Shown here: piece after piece, positions 48,706 to 60,578 of the stretch
How the letters are laid out: each line of letters begins with the position of its first letter
Position numbering within the stretch: position 1 is the stretch's first letter
DNA from: Agrocybe praecox
Lineage: Eukaryota; Basidiomycota; Agaricomycetes; Agaricales; Agrocybaceae
Assembly (NCBI GenBank): GCA_964017145.1
Contig: OZ024852.1
Coordinates: 1,303,945 to 1,367,944, forward strand
Direction: 5' to 3'
DNA length: 64,000 nt
The notes under the pieces: generated by a model
Told to the model about the DNA's origin: nothing
The model's input: only the letters and a program-made list of their open reading frames with translations
Database searches by the model: none
Program-made: the position numbers and the translations under genes

Positions 48706-49032
48706 ATGGATTACGCTAGGAATGATATCGAGCGTGCGGAATCTCGCACAGGTAAGCTCTTCTAGTTTGGTATGTTCTCCTTGATATAGTATGTTAAATG
48801 TAAACTCCATACATGAATTCTTGACTTAGTGCGAATCAGGGCCAGGAAAGCGTCTGCGCAACAGTCTTACGCCAATGTCAACAATCTGGAGGATAGAGCC
48901 ATCTTGGCAGAAGCATTCGACCATGAATTTGCGATAGAGAGCATACAAGGACCTGGCCAAAGGTTGAGCAAAATGTGGCAATACATCTGCTCGAAATTCG
49001 CGATGCTGGTACAGGCCGTTAGCCCAGCATGA
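48706..49032 (+). CDS. Hypothetical small protein
   Basis: Possible two-exon gene: 48706-48751 and 48830-49032, giving 82 residues. The intron has GTAAGC and TTAG ends and the join keeps frame (ESRT then VRIRARKASAQQS). No signal peptide or known motif; mildly charged with helical potential. The evidence is only a consistent splice and open frame, in a repeat-rich region. Confidence 0.3.
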
Positions 49033-49253
49033 TGGAACTTCTTTAAAGATGATTCAAATCCTCCTGGAGTGGGTGAGTCCATGATCCAGCTTAAGTTCAC
49101 TCATTTAACCTTCTTTTTATTGTGAAGGACGAGAAAGGGTTGCAAATCATGATTTTTAGAGTTTTTTAGAGTTTTATCTATCGCACATATATCTCTTCTA
49201 CTGCTTGAAACCCTTTTATTTAAGTCTAAATTTAAAATTATTCTTCAAAGAAA

Positions 49254-51250
49254 TCATGTGAGACGTGTTGTCCGAAGTAAGAGAGATGCGACAGGAAGAA
49301 AAGGGTCCAGGAGAGAGAGAACAATAAAGCGAAGGCGAGGGTGTTTGCGAGGTTTGGCAAATGAGGAGCCTACTATTCTAGAAATTTTGGGAGGAGGTGA
49401 TACATCATAAATGGAAGGAGAACGAGATGCGCGAACATAAGCAATAGGAAAGTTGTTAGGACTTTTGTTTACGGGAGGAGAAGAGTCAAGAGGAGGGGTG
49501 TACATATTGAACAAACAAGGATGATAGTTCTTCGGGGAAACGAAAGGAGTCGAGTTTGAGATCTCCGGGGCCAGGAAACCCTCGGGAGATGGGATCGGCT
49601 GGATTGTCCGCCGACGCAATGTAGGATATGTCCGTCGAGAGGCAGATAGCAGCCAAAACGGCGTACGTTCAACGTATAGAGAGGTTGATGAAATGATTTG
49701 AGCTGCAACCTTTATCAACCGCATCTATTGTCCCTTGGTTATCAAAATAGATAAGCACGTGTTTGCTCTGAAGATCCATCTGCTTCAAAAAGTAAATAAC
49801 AATCTCCACAGCAAGGGTTTCGAGCCAGCAGATATCCCTCCCTGGGATCTTCCAGTCACGGATAAGCTGAAAGGCCACCCAGCTGCGCCCGATGATGATG
49901 CAAAGTCCCCAAGAAGTGCTGGCATCGATAAAAATACCCATGTCGAGGGCATCGTCCTTCGGGATGAGAAGGCGAGGAGTGTCAACCACCTGCAAGGTGG
50001 ATATCCACCACCGAATGGAAGGGAGGGCAGAAGGTGGGGGTCTGCGTGTTTGAAATTCGGACAAGGAGGCAAAGGTGGATAGAGGAGCGTTATATGAACG
50101 TCCGTGTGGATAAACAATGGATATGTACGAGAGAGACCCGTGGATCTTGTCGACTTCTTTGAGAGAGCATACGTGACCACTAAAGTTTGAAAGAAAGTTT
50201 TAGCAACGCTGTAGGAACTTGCGGTGTTTCTTGTCGGAAAGGGAGGCTGAGTGAAGATGGAGGTCCTACTCACGCCCAATGAATGTCGTTATCGAACTGA
50301 AAATGCGTGATCCTGTGTCGGGGTGCCACGGAATGTTGAGACATTGGACTAGAGTGACTGCGGAGTCAAAATCGTAATTGTATCGAACATTGCCATCGAA
50401 GAATGAGCCGTTCGGATCCGAGCAGCGGAAAAGATTAAGGTCGTCCTTATATTTGAGGACAGCATCCACCCCTTCAGCGAGCCAGATGTCGACGGCACCA
50501 TTGGCGATCTGGCCTGGGTTGCTGCTCGCGCAGGATGCACCGAACGGGTGGACGTGGTCGATATAAAATAGATTTCGTAAACCCTGCACGACTAGCCAAA
50601 GTTTGTGTGCGGGAAGAACAGGACAGGTTCGATGGAACTTTTCAATGTCCAGTGTGCAAGCTTGCGTTCCTGGCGGAGAAATGGAGACCTACAAGAGAAG
50701 ATAGAGGGAGTATATAAGTAAATTGCTTGATAGAATAGATAAAGGCAAACCGGATAGTCGAACGCAGACGCAAAGAGTCTATAAAAATACTCCCAAATAG
50801 ACGAGCCAGAGACTCTGATATGTATAGGTCATTATAGGCATTTGAGAAATTGGTACTTATGATGTCCGCCACACGAGCTGCCAGTGATGTATCAAATCGT
50901 GTTGGAAATTCGGATCTTGATAATGAAGGAATTGACGGATTCGATGGATTTTGTCGATTTAGAGAGGTGACGGCAGATACAAATTTAAATGCGCTCGACC
51001 TTTTCTTTCTTTCGAAAACGGGCCAGACATTCTACCAGCGGTCACCTCTGCCTCTAGGCAATCCGCGATTTTGTTGAAGTGTTGGGAGAGAGAAGGAGGG
51101 TTGTCGAGGATATGAGTTCGTTCGAGAGCGGGCATTGCACCCAGAGGAAAACCATGTCAGAGGTTCTTAACAAGGTGAGGGTAGGAGTTGGAGAAATTAT
51201 GGACATTCTACAACTTCCAAACAAAGAAGTTCGACATATAATCGGCAATC
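49254..51250 (-). mobile_element. Decayed retroelement with reverse transcriptase and RNase H segments
   Basis: On the minus strand from about 51250 down. EAEVTAGRMSGPFS lies near 51050. RT segments PPGTQACTLDIEKFH and FYIDHVHPFGASCASSN lie at about 50690-50520, followed by the VLKYKDDLNLF polymerase box (YxDD form) near 50450. An RNase H-like part (IFIDASTSWG, WLETLAVEIV, YFDNQGTIDAV) spans about 49950-49730. IASADNPADPISRG near 49605 belongs to the downstream part. Frames shift between segments and no long repeats were found, so it is a relic. The layout is that of agaric RT-RNase H elements of the tyrosine-recombinase or Ty3 type; the recombinase or integrase part is not seen. Confidence 0.7.
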
Positions 51251-52130
51251 ACGCGGCACATGGCACACTTAACGTCTCCGCACAACACATCCAAATCTCT
51301 CCTTTCCCCTTCCACTGTCCAATCGGGCAATCGGGTTTAGGCTCTTAGGCGCCTCGGCTCGGGCCCATTAAACCCGAGCCCCGATCCGTGAATAGAATAG
51401 AAATCGGTCCGCGTCGACTCCGCGTTTGGGGTCGAGTCTCGAGCCTGCTCGTGGAAGGGCCTTGGATGGTTAGGTAATTAACGTCAACAACAATTTGATA
51501 AAGACCGGGTCCTCGTTTCAAAAATTCCATTTAAATAAATAAAATCAATTTCTTCTTCTTCCTAGATACAACAACCAGAGATCAGGCAAACTTTCTTGGA
51601 ACGACGACGACAACACAGACATCTACTTTGTATGTACGTATCTATGTAAATCGACCGACGAGACGGAATTTTAAAAGAAAAACAGAACACAGGAGAAAAC
51701 ACAGAGAGATACGAACACGAACACATATAGCACACACACAGCGAGACGAGTACGGGTAGTAGGGTAGGGTAGGGTAGGTACTAGTAGTTAACAGTAACAG
51801 GGGGATGGGTAGGGGGTCCATTACACAGAGAGATTATATATATAAGAGATCGTTCGATATACGGCCTCAAATAACAGACAAAAGGGAAGAACTCGAAGGG
51901 TGAAGTAAACCAGCGGAAGAGAAAAAGAAGTAAAGAGGGAAGGAATAAAAAAACAGGGAAAGGGAAAAAAAAAAACAAGGAAAAAAAAAGATAAATAATA
52001 GAAGTAACAGGGACAAACGACCTATTAGATCTTTACTCTGAATCATTATCATCATCGATCATCATCTACGTACTACTACTACAGATTATCTAGAACGAAC
52101 ATACACACATGGAAGTTGAAGAAACCTTTT
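51251..52130. other. Intergenic region with palindromic and simple repeats
   Basis: GGCTCGGG and CCCGAGCC form a hairpin at about 51356-51381, next to GTCGACTCCGCG- and GGTCGAGTC-type sequence. A TAGGG run lies near 51757-51778 and purine-rich tracts follow to 52010. This is the 3' flank of the R3H gene; no gene seen. Confidence 0.5.
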
Positions 52131-55100
52131 TTACGACGATGGTGCAGATACTGAAGGTGCCGCTAAGGATGTTGTTAGTCCCGAAGCTGGCGACGAGCTC
52201 GCAGCAGCAGCATCGTTCAACGCAGTACTCAAAGCAGAAGCGTCGATACCACCACCATTGACATTCCCATTCCCTTCTCCGTTATGAATAGTCATCGAAG
52301 CAACCTGACCAGCAAGCGAGACAGTAACGTCGTTCTTATTAATCGCGCCGTCTTTCTGCTGTTGTGCTCGCTGGATGTTGCCGGCATTTTGACCGTTAAC
52401 TACTGCACTAGCAGCAGTATTCTGCTGGGGTCTTCGGACAAGCTTTGGGTTGATAATTTCTCCTGGCTATTATGGGTGTAAAAAGATAAATTAAATGGGA
52501 TATCAAAAATAAAAATATGAACTAACCTTGACCACGATCATCCCTTCTTCCTGCCTGACAATTGGACTCTGCTGAACAGATCCGGGATTGGACGGCGTGT
52601 TCGCAACATTTCCGTTCGTCGCAGTGGAAAGAATAGGTCTTGACTGGCCCCAAGCACCAGAAACGACAGGTGTCTTCTTTTCCGCTGCAGCGCCCCCGCC
52701 CGTAGACGTAAGCGGAGGGAAGTCCGTCGATTGTAATGATACCGAAGGTGTATGCTGTGATCCGTTCCTTGGTGAATTACCATCGCTCAAAGGCAAGGGC
52801 GAGTTACCCCCATTAGAAGAAGAGCGCGGAGGGGAAATAGGTGATATATTTCGCGAGTGATCAAGATGTCGTCCTCCAGCCAAGGTAGGCTGCGCCCTCA
52901 GGCCGACTGCCCAGTCAGGTCGAGCAGGCAAAGGGTGCTGCTGCGAGGAGGTCGTAGATGTATATGTCCGACGTGACGATGACGATGTTGTCGACGAGGA
53001 CTAATAACAGACAATCAAAATTTGATAAAAGCCAAAAGTCATAATTACTAAAACATACTGTAGAAGTAGCGTCATCGCATGTGGATGACCGACTGTTGCC
53101 ACCCGAACTGCTATTTCCTGATGCATGCCTCGGCAATTGGAACCGAGGACCAAGAGCTTCGCCTACATGAGAGGGAACGGTATGCCCGCCATTGCCAACA
53201 CCGGGTCCATAACTCCAGGCAGATCTGCCTGTGGGTGGCATCTGGGCGCCATTACCATTTTTTGGGCCGTTAATACCGTTGGCGTATCCAATAACGTTCC
53301 TACCCTGTACCCTTGCATTGTTGTTATTCGGAGAAATGATACCGTTTCCCAAGCCAGCTCTAGGACCATTGCCGTTCTGATTGATGAACTGCTGTCCATT
53401 AGAAGGATGACCCATTTGATTGCCATTCAGGACCCTGGGTACGTCATATCCAGCAGGTTGCTGCTGCTGCTGGTGATGCTGATGAGGTTGCTGTTGTTGA
53501 TGCGTTTGTGTTTGCGGATGTTGCAGATTCATGTTCATATGGGGAGGAGGCTGCATCTGTTGGCCTGGAGGCGGAGGGGCTGGCTGCTGGGAAGGGTAGT
53601 ATGTGTTCATCGCATACGGATACGCGTGGTGTGGAGGCGGAAAAAGTGGGTAGTGAGGCTGCTGAGGATGGATTAATGGCGGTGAGTTCATTGAGGGAGG
53701 CTGATTTTGTGGGGGTGGAGGGTGAGGAGAAAGAGGCATGTGTATGTTGTGAGGAGGAGACTGGATGGGAGGAGGTTGAGACCAGCCGTAGTGGGGCGCA
53801 TAGTTCATTTGTTGAGGTGGAAATGATTCTGGTCCTGGTGCTGCAGCGGGGTCAGATGGACCATGCTGAGGATTTGGAGGAGGGTAGGGATTATATTGCG
53901 CTGGATAATAGGGATAAGGGTTCATATAAGGACCAGGCCCCTGTGCAGGAGGAGAGTAGGGATATGGGTACTGGTTTTGATAATATACGCCTTGATGATG
54001 AGAAGGATCATAAATGTGTCCTGCAGGAGAAGCATCATGTAAAGACGCATAACTAAACGATGGGGAAGGTGCCCTTGAATTGCGAGAGCTACCTCCGGAT
54101 CCGTTCGTATGAAATGATCCACCATTGCGTAGAGGGCGGTTAGAAGAGGTGGATCCATTGGGGTGGCCTCGTCGGTTGTTGTCCTTCTTGTCGCGTGAGT
54201 GGGAAGCAGAAGGCACGGACCATTCGCTCTCCGTCGCCGGAGAGCTGGCAGCATCATCAGTGTCCGAGACGTTGCTCCTACCACCTGCGCTGGTAGAAGC
54301 TGAACCTGTGAGGCTCAAGGACGATGAGCTAGCGCTCATATCCTTTTCCTTGCTTTTCTCCTTCTCTTCGAAATCCATAAAAATACGAGATCTTGCTTCA
54401 TTATAGGCAGCCTCGCGTTCTTCTATTGTCATCCTGTGTTTTTTGGTGCTTGCGCTATTGATGGAGCGACCACCGATGCTGCCAGCTTCTGAAGGCTCAA
54501 CGTCAGAAAGATCGGCGTCTTCTCCTGCTACAGAACCATTGTGAGACTGAGGCTTTGTGCGACGTTCTAGAACTGATCGACGCATGATTTTAAAAGCTGG
54601 CTGAGTGGTGGCCTCAGCAGGGACCAGTTCGGAAATTCGACGGTCGGGACTAATGTAATGATCGATGTATGAGAAACGAGGAAAAAAAGGTGATGTCAGA
54701 CAAAATCGGGACGCACATTCTGCTCTCGGCAGTTGAGAGTACAAAGATCCCCTTCGTGACAGGATCGCTCTCGGGAGCCAATTTATAATAAGCTGAACAG
54801 CGATGGACAAGCAAACGCTGGTAAGAGGTCGCAGCAGTGAGTTCAACGCGTGTCCTGGTAGTGGGACGGGCAACCGGTCAGTCAGAAAAAAAAGAGATGT
54901 GGAGCCTCCACAGGGCACGGAGGATGATGAGACGACCCCCCAAGAAGATAAGAAAACGTACCTGCGCTCGGTGATAAGAGCCTCGAACGTCTCGCCCAGC
55001 TTAAGAACATATATCCTATCCTTCCCCTTGAGAGCCTCGATGATCTGTGGGTCGACTTCGAGGAAAGTCATACCCGCACTGGGTAGTGCTTGAGAGTCTT

Positions 55101-55341
55101 CATCACTGATAGAAGAAGGATTCTGGGGTGAAACTGGCGATATTGAGGGTTGAATCAATAGATGATCATCTTTGGCTGAAGGCGAATCCATATAGTAGGA
55201 CTGAGGGGTGAGGACGGTAGGAGAGGTGGTACTCTGGGCGATGGGAAGAGAGGAGTTGTCGCGGTTACTATGGATGGTGGACGGCGTGTGAGCTGTGTGG
55301 TGGTCCGAGCGTAATACTGAGGAGTCTGATTGTGAGGACAT
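52131..55341 (-). CDS. R3H/SUZ-type RNA-binding protein with Gln/Pro-rich region
   Basis: Five exons: 55341-54962, 54854-54717, 54649-53059, 53000-52527 and 52466-52131, giving 972 residues. An R3H domain at about 100-185 includes the Arg-x3-His motif (RLLVH, Arg140 and His144), KLGETFEALI before it and SRIPDRRISELVP after it. A SUZ-like segment follows (FKIMRRSVLERR, and REAAYNEARSRIFMDF). The middle is Pro/Tyr/Gln-rich. R3H plus SUZ is found in cytoplasmic RNA-binding proteins such as animal Encore and ARPP21; the fungal protein probably binds single-stranded RNA. The ATG at 55341 is preferred over upstream in-frame codons because those lie in a CT-rich leader. Confidence 0.85.
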
Positions 55342-55905
55342 GAGGGAGGGATCTTGAGAGAGGAGAGGAGAGAGAGGTAAGATTGTGGCACAAGAGAGAA
55401 AGGGAAAAGGGATTACCAAAAGCCATTTCAAGGAAGAAACGAAAGATATGTGGGCGGTGTTACTTGAGGAAAGCACAGAAAGAGAAACTTAGGGAGGCAT
55501 GGGTGGGGGTCGAAGGCAGAAGCAACTCGAAAATCTGACACTCAAACACACTACGATTCCAATCCCACCGTGGGTAAATTCATCAAATATTTATAATTAA
55601 TGGCCCATTTTCATCCACCACAGTCTCTATTAAATCAACATAATATATACAGTACACGTCCACAACTGATATGATTTTTGGAATTTAGAGGTCATCGAGG
55701 CTGTGCCCGGTGCATAGACCTGCTTTTTCAATCATTTTCACCGCGTTGGTTTCAAATATATAATTTGGCAATACAATAATGATATTCTACTTAATGTGCC
55801 GGCCCCTTTCCATCTCCCTTGACTATCCCGTAAATGTTGAATCCCAGACTAGTTCATTACAATCATCAGCCTGGATCCATCACCGTTGTTGCCTATCATG
55901 ATCAC
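55342..55905. other. Intergenic, R3H gene promoter and transporter 3' flank
   Basis: AT-rich between 55560 and 55800, no gene seen. Both neighbours are on the minus strand. Confidence 0.45.
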
Positions 55906-58141
55906 TCACCAAAATACAAAAACACACATCCCGTAAACCATCAGTCCGAATGCCGCCATATTCAATTTCCTAACACTAGGATCATTTCGTGTTAACTGCG
56001 CATTCGGTTAGAAACATTTTTTGGTCACGATACGAGAAGAGCTGGTATGGTCCCACCTTCCAGTAGAAAAGCCCCGGTAAAATGAACGAAATCGTGGTTG
56101 ATCCAGTCGCACCAACAAACGACAATACTAAGACATTCGTTTAGCTATATTTTTAGAGAGGAAACAACGCAGCTCACCGAGTTGAAGATCATCCACAAGA
56201 TAGGCTACCGTGAATCCGCTAGCAATGATCGCAGAAGTCAGGGTAATGTGCTTAAACTTGGTCATTTCTCCGTGACCATGACCAGAACCATGCTCGTTTT
56301 CTCCTATGTCTGAGCTCTCGTCCTCTGCCACTGCCGGTGTAACAACCTTAGGCGGACTAATCGCATGTCCTGCATTGAACACCTTATCCAAACAATTTCT
56401 GCATGGGTGCACTTGCAATGGATATGAAAACAAAACCAAAATAACTATGGCTAATTGTCCGATAGCAATAAAGAGCGACGTCGATGGATACATTGCAATG
56501 ATATTTGCTCCGACCTGTGGAAATGAGTCGAAAGAAATTTGAATAGTGCAAAGTAGAGCTAACCTTGGACCCAAAGGTAAGGTATCCGAATACAGCGATA
56601 ATTTCATAGGTCAACGTAGCTGACCCTATGGAACCTCCGATGATCGTGTTGAGCCGTGCTTGAGAATTATTTTTCACTTCATTGTATATAGGGAAAAGCT
56701 AGAAGGCGATCAATGTCACTCGTCACCAGAAAAGTGTAAAAACGTACATTCTGAGCACACGTAAATGCGAAAACCTGGACCGGGAAAGTCGACACAAAGT
56801 TGGGCGTAAAATGGATCAAGCGAATTTCTCCAGGAGCAGTCATACCCTTCAGCGGCCAGAAATAACACTTGATGACAATTATCACCAGGTACGCTATTCG
56901 GGTAGGTACATGTCAGAAAAATATCGTGGATTGAATTAATTCCGTACTCACCAACTGAAAATAGAGCAACATAACTAGTGTGTCGGAGGCTGTGCAGGTG
57001 CTTCATGAATGAAAGCGGAATGAGAATGAGCATGAAGATCGTAATCCAATTGCCTCCATTCAGTGCCCATGCCGGCGGGTTCGTAGTCTCTGATGTGAGG
57101 TCATGGTATAGTGAAAGGACGACATTTGGCATGAGACCCTTGATAATGATCAAGTAACTATCGACAAAAAGGAAAGGAAAGATCAATTAGTCATCCTGGG
57201 GTCCACTTGGAGGAAGGCTGAAATGGCTCAAAAGAAAGTTAATTTCCTTCTTCCTTCCGTTCTCTCCTGTACGCCAAATCATTTCATTTCGGCCAAGGAG
57301 TTAAAGGAAAAGGAACGAAAGCATATGACGAGGCAAGCATAGATAGATCTAGAGATAACTAATGAAAAAGTGAATCATACCTGATAGAAACTCCAAAGCA
57401 CTTCGTCGCGATAGCGGCATCAAAGAAGACGGCCGCACCAGGGAAGGTCAGTTCAGAAATGGCATGAAATGACGCGTGTCGATGCTTGGCCTTGGCCGCG
57501 CATAGAGAGAGCAGGTATAACCCAAACGCAGCCACTGAGCCTGATAACACGCAAGTTATCATCCCCGGTATCATGCCAGCAGATGCCATCGCCTATCCAA
57601 GATTAATGGTCCAAGTTAGCTCGATGACGTTCTATTTATGAGCAAACGATAAGAGATATGAAGGAGCGTACCAGAGGGAATGTGAGCATTCCTGAAGATA
57701 ACAAGCGCACATATTGGTGAGCATCCCTCCCTTCTCTTCATTGTATAAGATAATGTACACACCACTGCCAATGATCGTGTTTGATAGATTACTTATGCAA
57801 CTTGTAAGACTTGCATGACCATCTGGAAGCTTCTTTCCGAGCACACGACTACTACTTCCATCACTTAGCAGCGCACTGGACTCGTCCGCTATGCCATGCT
57901 CGTCGTTCTCTACTGTATTTTCACGGGCAACTCCATAAGTCTGCACCATTTCATATGTTTCAAAGTCGTCGTCGTCCTCTGTATGATTATGGTATTCACG
58001 ACGTGTTTCCTGCCTAGTAGAATGGTCTTCTAAAAGTCCAGAAGAGGCGTTTGTATGTTGTCTAGTGCGAGTGGACAGAGAGGGAAATAAATGGAGTGCT
58101 GAAGGCGAGATCCAAGAAGAGGGAGGAGTTGCAAGAGCCAC
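55906..58141 (-). CDS. Vacuolar-type amino acid transporter (AVT family)
   Basis: Exons: from about 58141 or 57949 to 57763, 57691-57672, 57592-57381, 57157-56952, 56893-56748, 56698-56564, 56514-56178, 56127-56057 and 55995-55906. The Aa_trans family is shown by NTIIGSGMLTFPLAMASAG, in which the glycine-rich first helix crosses a 20-nt exon, and by about eleven membrane helices. Yeast AVT5-7 relatives export amino acids from the vacuole. The cytosolic N-terminus is acidic and ends before NLSNTIIG. The start is unclear: an in-frame ATG at 57949 gives 467 residues, but the frame stays open upstream to 58141 and beyond without an ATG, so an upstream exon may exist. The loop with HGSGHGHGEM is His-rich. 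Confidence 0.85.
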
Positions 58142-58983
58142 GACTTTTTCCCGCGTATTCTGGGAATATGAGCGTCCTGAATTCGGAGCTCAAATTCCAG
58201 GAGATAAGGATAAGCGGCCTAGAACGAATGATACAGCTTCAAGTAAGGCTGTTTGTGTGATGTAATCCCGGCCTGCAGTCGGCGTCAAGTGGTGGAGAGA
58301 GTCTTTGAATGTGGTGGCGCTAATTACCAGTGCATGTAGCAAGCGGTCAGTTTCTTACGGATCACCTTTAAGGTCTCTTTCCCCCAAGTGTCGCCTAGTG
58401 CCGCTGAGCCAATTTCCTCGGGGCCCGCAACGTTTCATGCCACGTGATACAGAACGCGCGACGCCTTGAAGAAAATTCTTGGCGCTGAAAGGATGCTGGA
58501 TCTGGCTAATCTACACGTAAAATTCAACGGTAGAAGATTGAGTTTACCTCACAGCACCGATGCTTGAGCACTCCGATAATTTATATCTATAAGAATAACT
58601 GCTAATACGAGCACACGATTCCTGATAAGGATTGATGGTATATGACTTGCAATGGAGACTCTCGAAGTCATTACTAGAACCTGAAGGCTGATACTACCCT
58701 TCCGTAGTAAATTCGTATGTTAAAGTAATATCTACCCTACAGCACTGATGTGGCGCAAACCATCATCGAAATCTAAGCAATATTATTCGATGAAAGACGT
58801 GCTCGTACTAACAAAAGCCACAGCTTGAATAGGCACCTCCACGGCGTCAATCGCATACTACGATAGCAAGCCTACTTGGAAGGCATATATATAGCAAGGC
58901 ATCATAAAGCTTTAAAAGGGCACCCCTTGAGTGGCGTTCGCTATTCGGACGAACGCCACACCAATATGTAATGCGCGCGAATC

Positions 58984-59608
58984 ACCTGTAACTCCCATCA
59001 AACTGATCGTCCTACAGTCGACTCCCTCTTAACTCATACCCCTCTTAACCCATAGTTTCTTATAACCCATACTTTTTTTGATCCACCAAGTTGATTCGCA
59101 GGGAATTCCGACCGATAACCCATGAACAGCCCATAGGTTTTGCCCTAAAAACATCCGTATTTATGCTACATGGGGAACATTTATGATAAATATAACATAG
59201 GATTGTGTCATGAAAAAACCTTTTTAGGCTAGTCTATGTGTTCAAATGGAAGACCAGATGCACAAATTGTGCACAAACACCTTCAACATGCGTGAGAATA
59301 TTCCAATCAAGGATCAAGACGACGTCGGCAACACTTTTATTCGCATATATGGCTCATATTGTAATAAAAATACAGATTAACGGCCATTAATCATCCATTT
59401 ATGACTCGCTGTCTTATGCCAGAAATTTGTTTTCTCTCGATTCTTATGTTCCTATTTTTAGCATATCCCTCGTCGCCCATGAATGCATGACCCCTCATAA
59501 GCCATAAATACTCTATGGGTTGAGATGGAGTCGACTGTATCAAGATAGGTCAGGCTAGACAGGAACATTGACCTCGTGTTCCTGTCCAGTATGATGGGAG
59601 TTACAGGT
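58984..59608. mobile_element. Outer inverted-repeat element interrupted by a MITE
   Basis: The left end ACCTGTAACTCCCATCA at 58984 is mirrored by TGATGGGAGTTACAGGT ending at 59608. Removing the inner element (59015-59537 plus one TA) would leave a small element of about 100 bp with 17-bp perfect inverted ends and an internal hairpin (AGGAACA with TGTTCCT type) near 59560. Confidence 0.65.
59015..59537. mobile_element. Pogo-like MITE with TA target duplication
   Basis: It begins CAGTCGACTCC and ends GGAGTCGACTG, flanked on both sides by TA. The inverted ends continue imperfectly with TCTTAACCCATAG-type sequence. CAG termini and TA duplications are typical of the pogo branch of Tc1/mariner; 523 bp without a transposase frame make it non-autonomous. 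Confidence 0.72.
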
Positions 59609-59639
59609 AATGCGAATAATAACTAAGTACTAACTTGAA

Positions 59640-59730
59640 TAGCTCGGTCGGCTAATGCGCCACGGTGCACAAGTAACGCAATATGCTCTCGAATTAGACA
59701 TTGATGATCTGGTGGGGTTGAAATCACTTA
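59640..59730 (+). repeat. Possible tRNA-derived relic
   Basis: TAGCTCGGTCGGCTAATGCG resembles an A box with its D-arm. A weaker B-box-like GGGTTGAAATC-type sequence follows about 75 bp downstream. No closed cloverleaf was found. Confidence 0.3.
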
Positions 59731-60518
59731 AATGATAGGTGGGTATACTTGAAGTTCACACTCACCTGCGGCGGATGCCTCTCAAACGACGTTTCTGTGT
59801 CGACCTGCAGGGGAGAGGAACGCTACGGGCGTGCCTCTGCATTGCACACGAGGATGCGGGGATGGGAGAAGGGCATCAGGAGCCCCGTAGATACTTGAAT
59901 TAAACACACCAAATGTATGGTCCGCTATAAGGTTTGCCTCGTTGGACCCTAAATTAACAACAACAAAAAAGGGGATTGAAACATTGCGGAGGAGCTGTGT
60001 GATGCCTATATGGATGGGATGTAACAAGAGGAGCCGAGGAGAAATAACTCCTGACTATTCCGTAAACACCACAATTCAGACATAGTTTATGGGTACATTT
60101 CACTATTTTACTCACACAATGGCGTATGTGCGGGGTAAGCAATATATTCCAATTTTCCAATTTGTTTGATCTATCCGTTCACGAGGCAAACGCCTTCGAC
60201 CTGCAATATGCGATCCTCTTGTAATTAAAACGCTGAACCAAAATTCCGAGGTATCATAAGTTGAACATTAAAAACGATGGAGCTGTCCCTTCCCTTCTTA
60301 AGCCCAAAAGAAGTCTGATGACCACCACGGGCGCCTATTGAGTGATATAAGGTGTCACTATCAGCCAAGTACTCCCGCTGATATAGAAATACCTCCAATA
60401 GCGAGCCTCACCGCTCAAGAAGCAGTCTGAACAAGAATGCGCCACGCATATAGCCTCAAGTTTGTTACAGAACCAATGTATATTGTCTCCACATGTGCCG
60501 AATACATTTGCTGGAAGA

Positions 60519-60545
60519 CGTATATATAGGTTCGGGGTATATAAA
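60519..60545 (+). promoter_or_regulatory. TATA-like boxes before the viperin-like gene
   Basis: CGTATATATAGG at about 60519 and GTATATAAACC at about 60537 lie roughly 35-60 bp before the start codon at 60579. Strong TATA boxes are the rule for inducible fungal genes; which one is used is unknown. Confidence 0.45.
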
Positions 60546-60578
60546 CCGTAGTCATATCAGAGAAACGATAGAACAACA

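Larger units (their letters stand above)
58142..60578. other. Intergenic region with nested mobile elements
   Basis: Between the transporter and the viperin-like gene. It holds the inverted-repeat elements at 58984-59608, a tRNA-like relic near 59640 and otherwise no recognised gene. A short minus-strand open stretch from an ATG at 58437 could be an upstream exon of the transporter, but I cannot join it. Confidence 0.45.

Noticed and set aside
51757..51778. TAGGG run reminiscent of telomere repeats
   Set aside because: Only about four degenerate units in an intergenic region; the fungal telomere unit is TTAGGG.
52915..55476. A single 853-codon minus-strand frame covering much of the R3H gene
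   Set aside because: Reading straight through skips the real splice sites; the R3H core (RLLVH) and ESRIPDRR junctions appear only after splicing.
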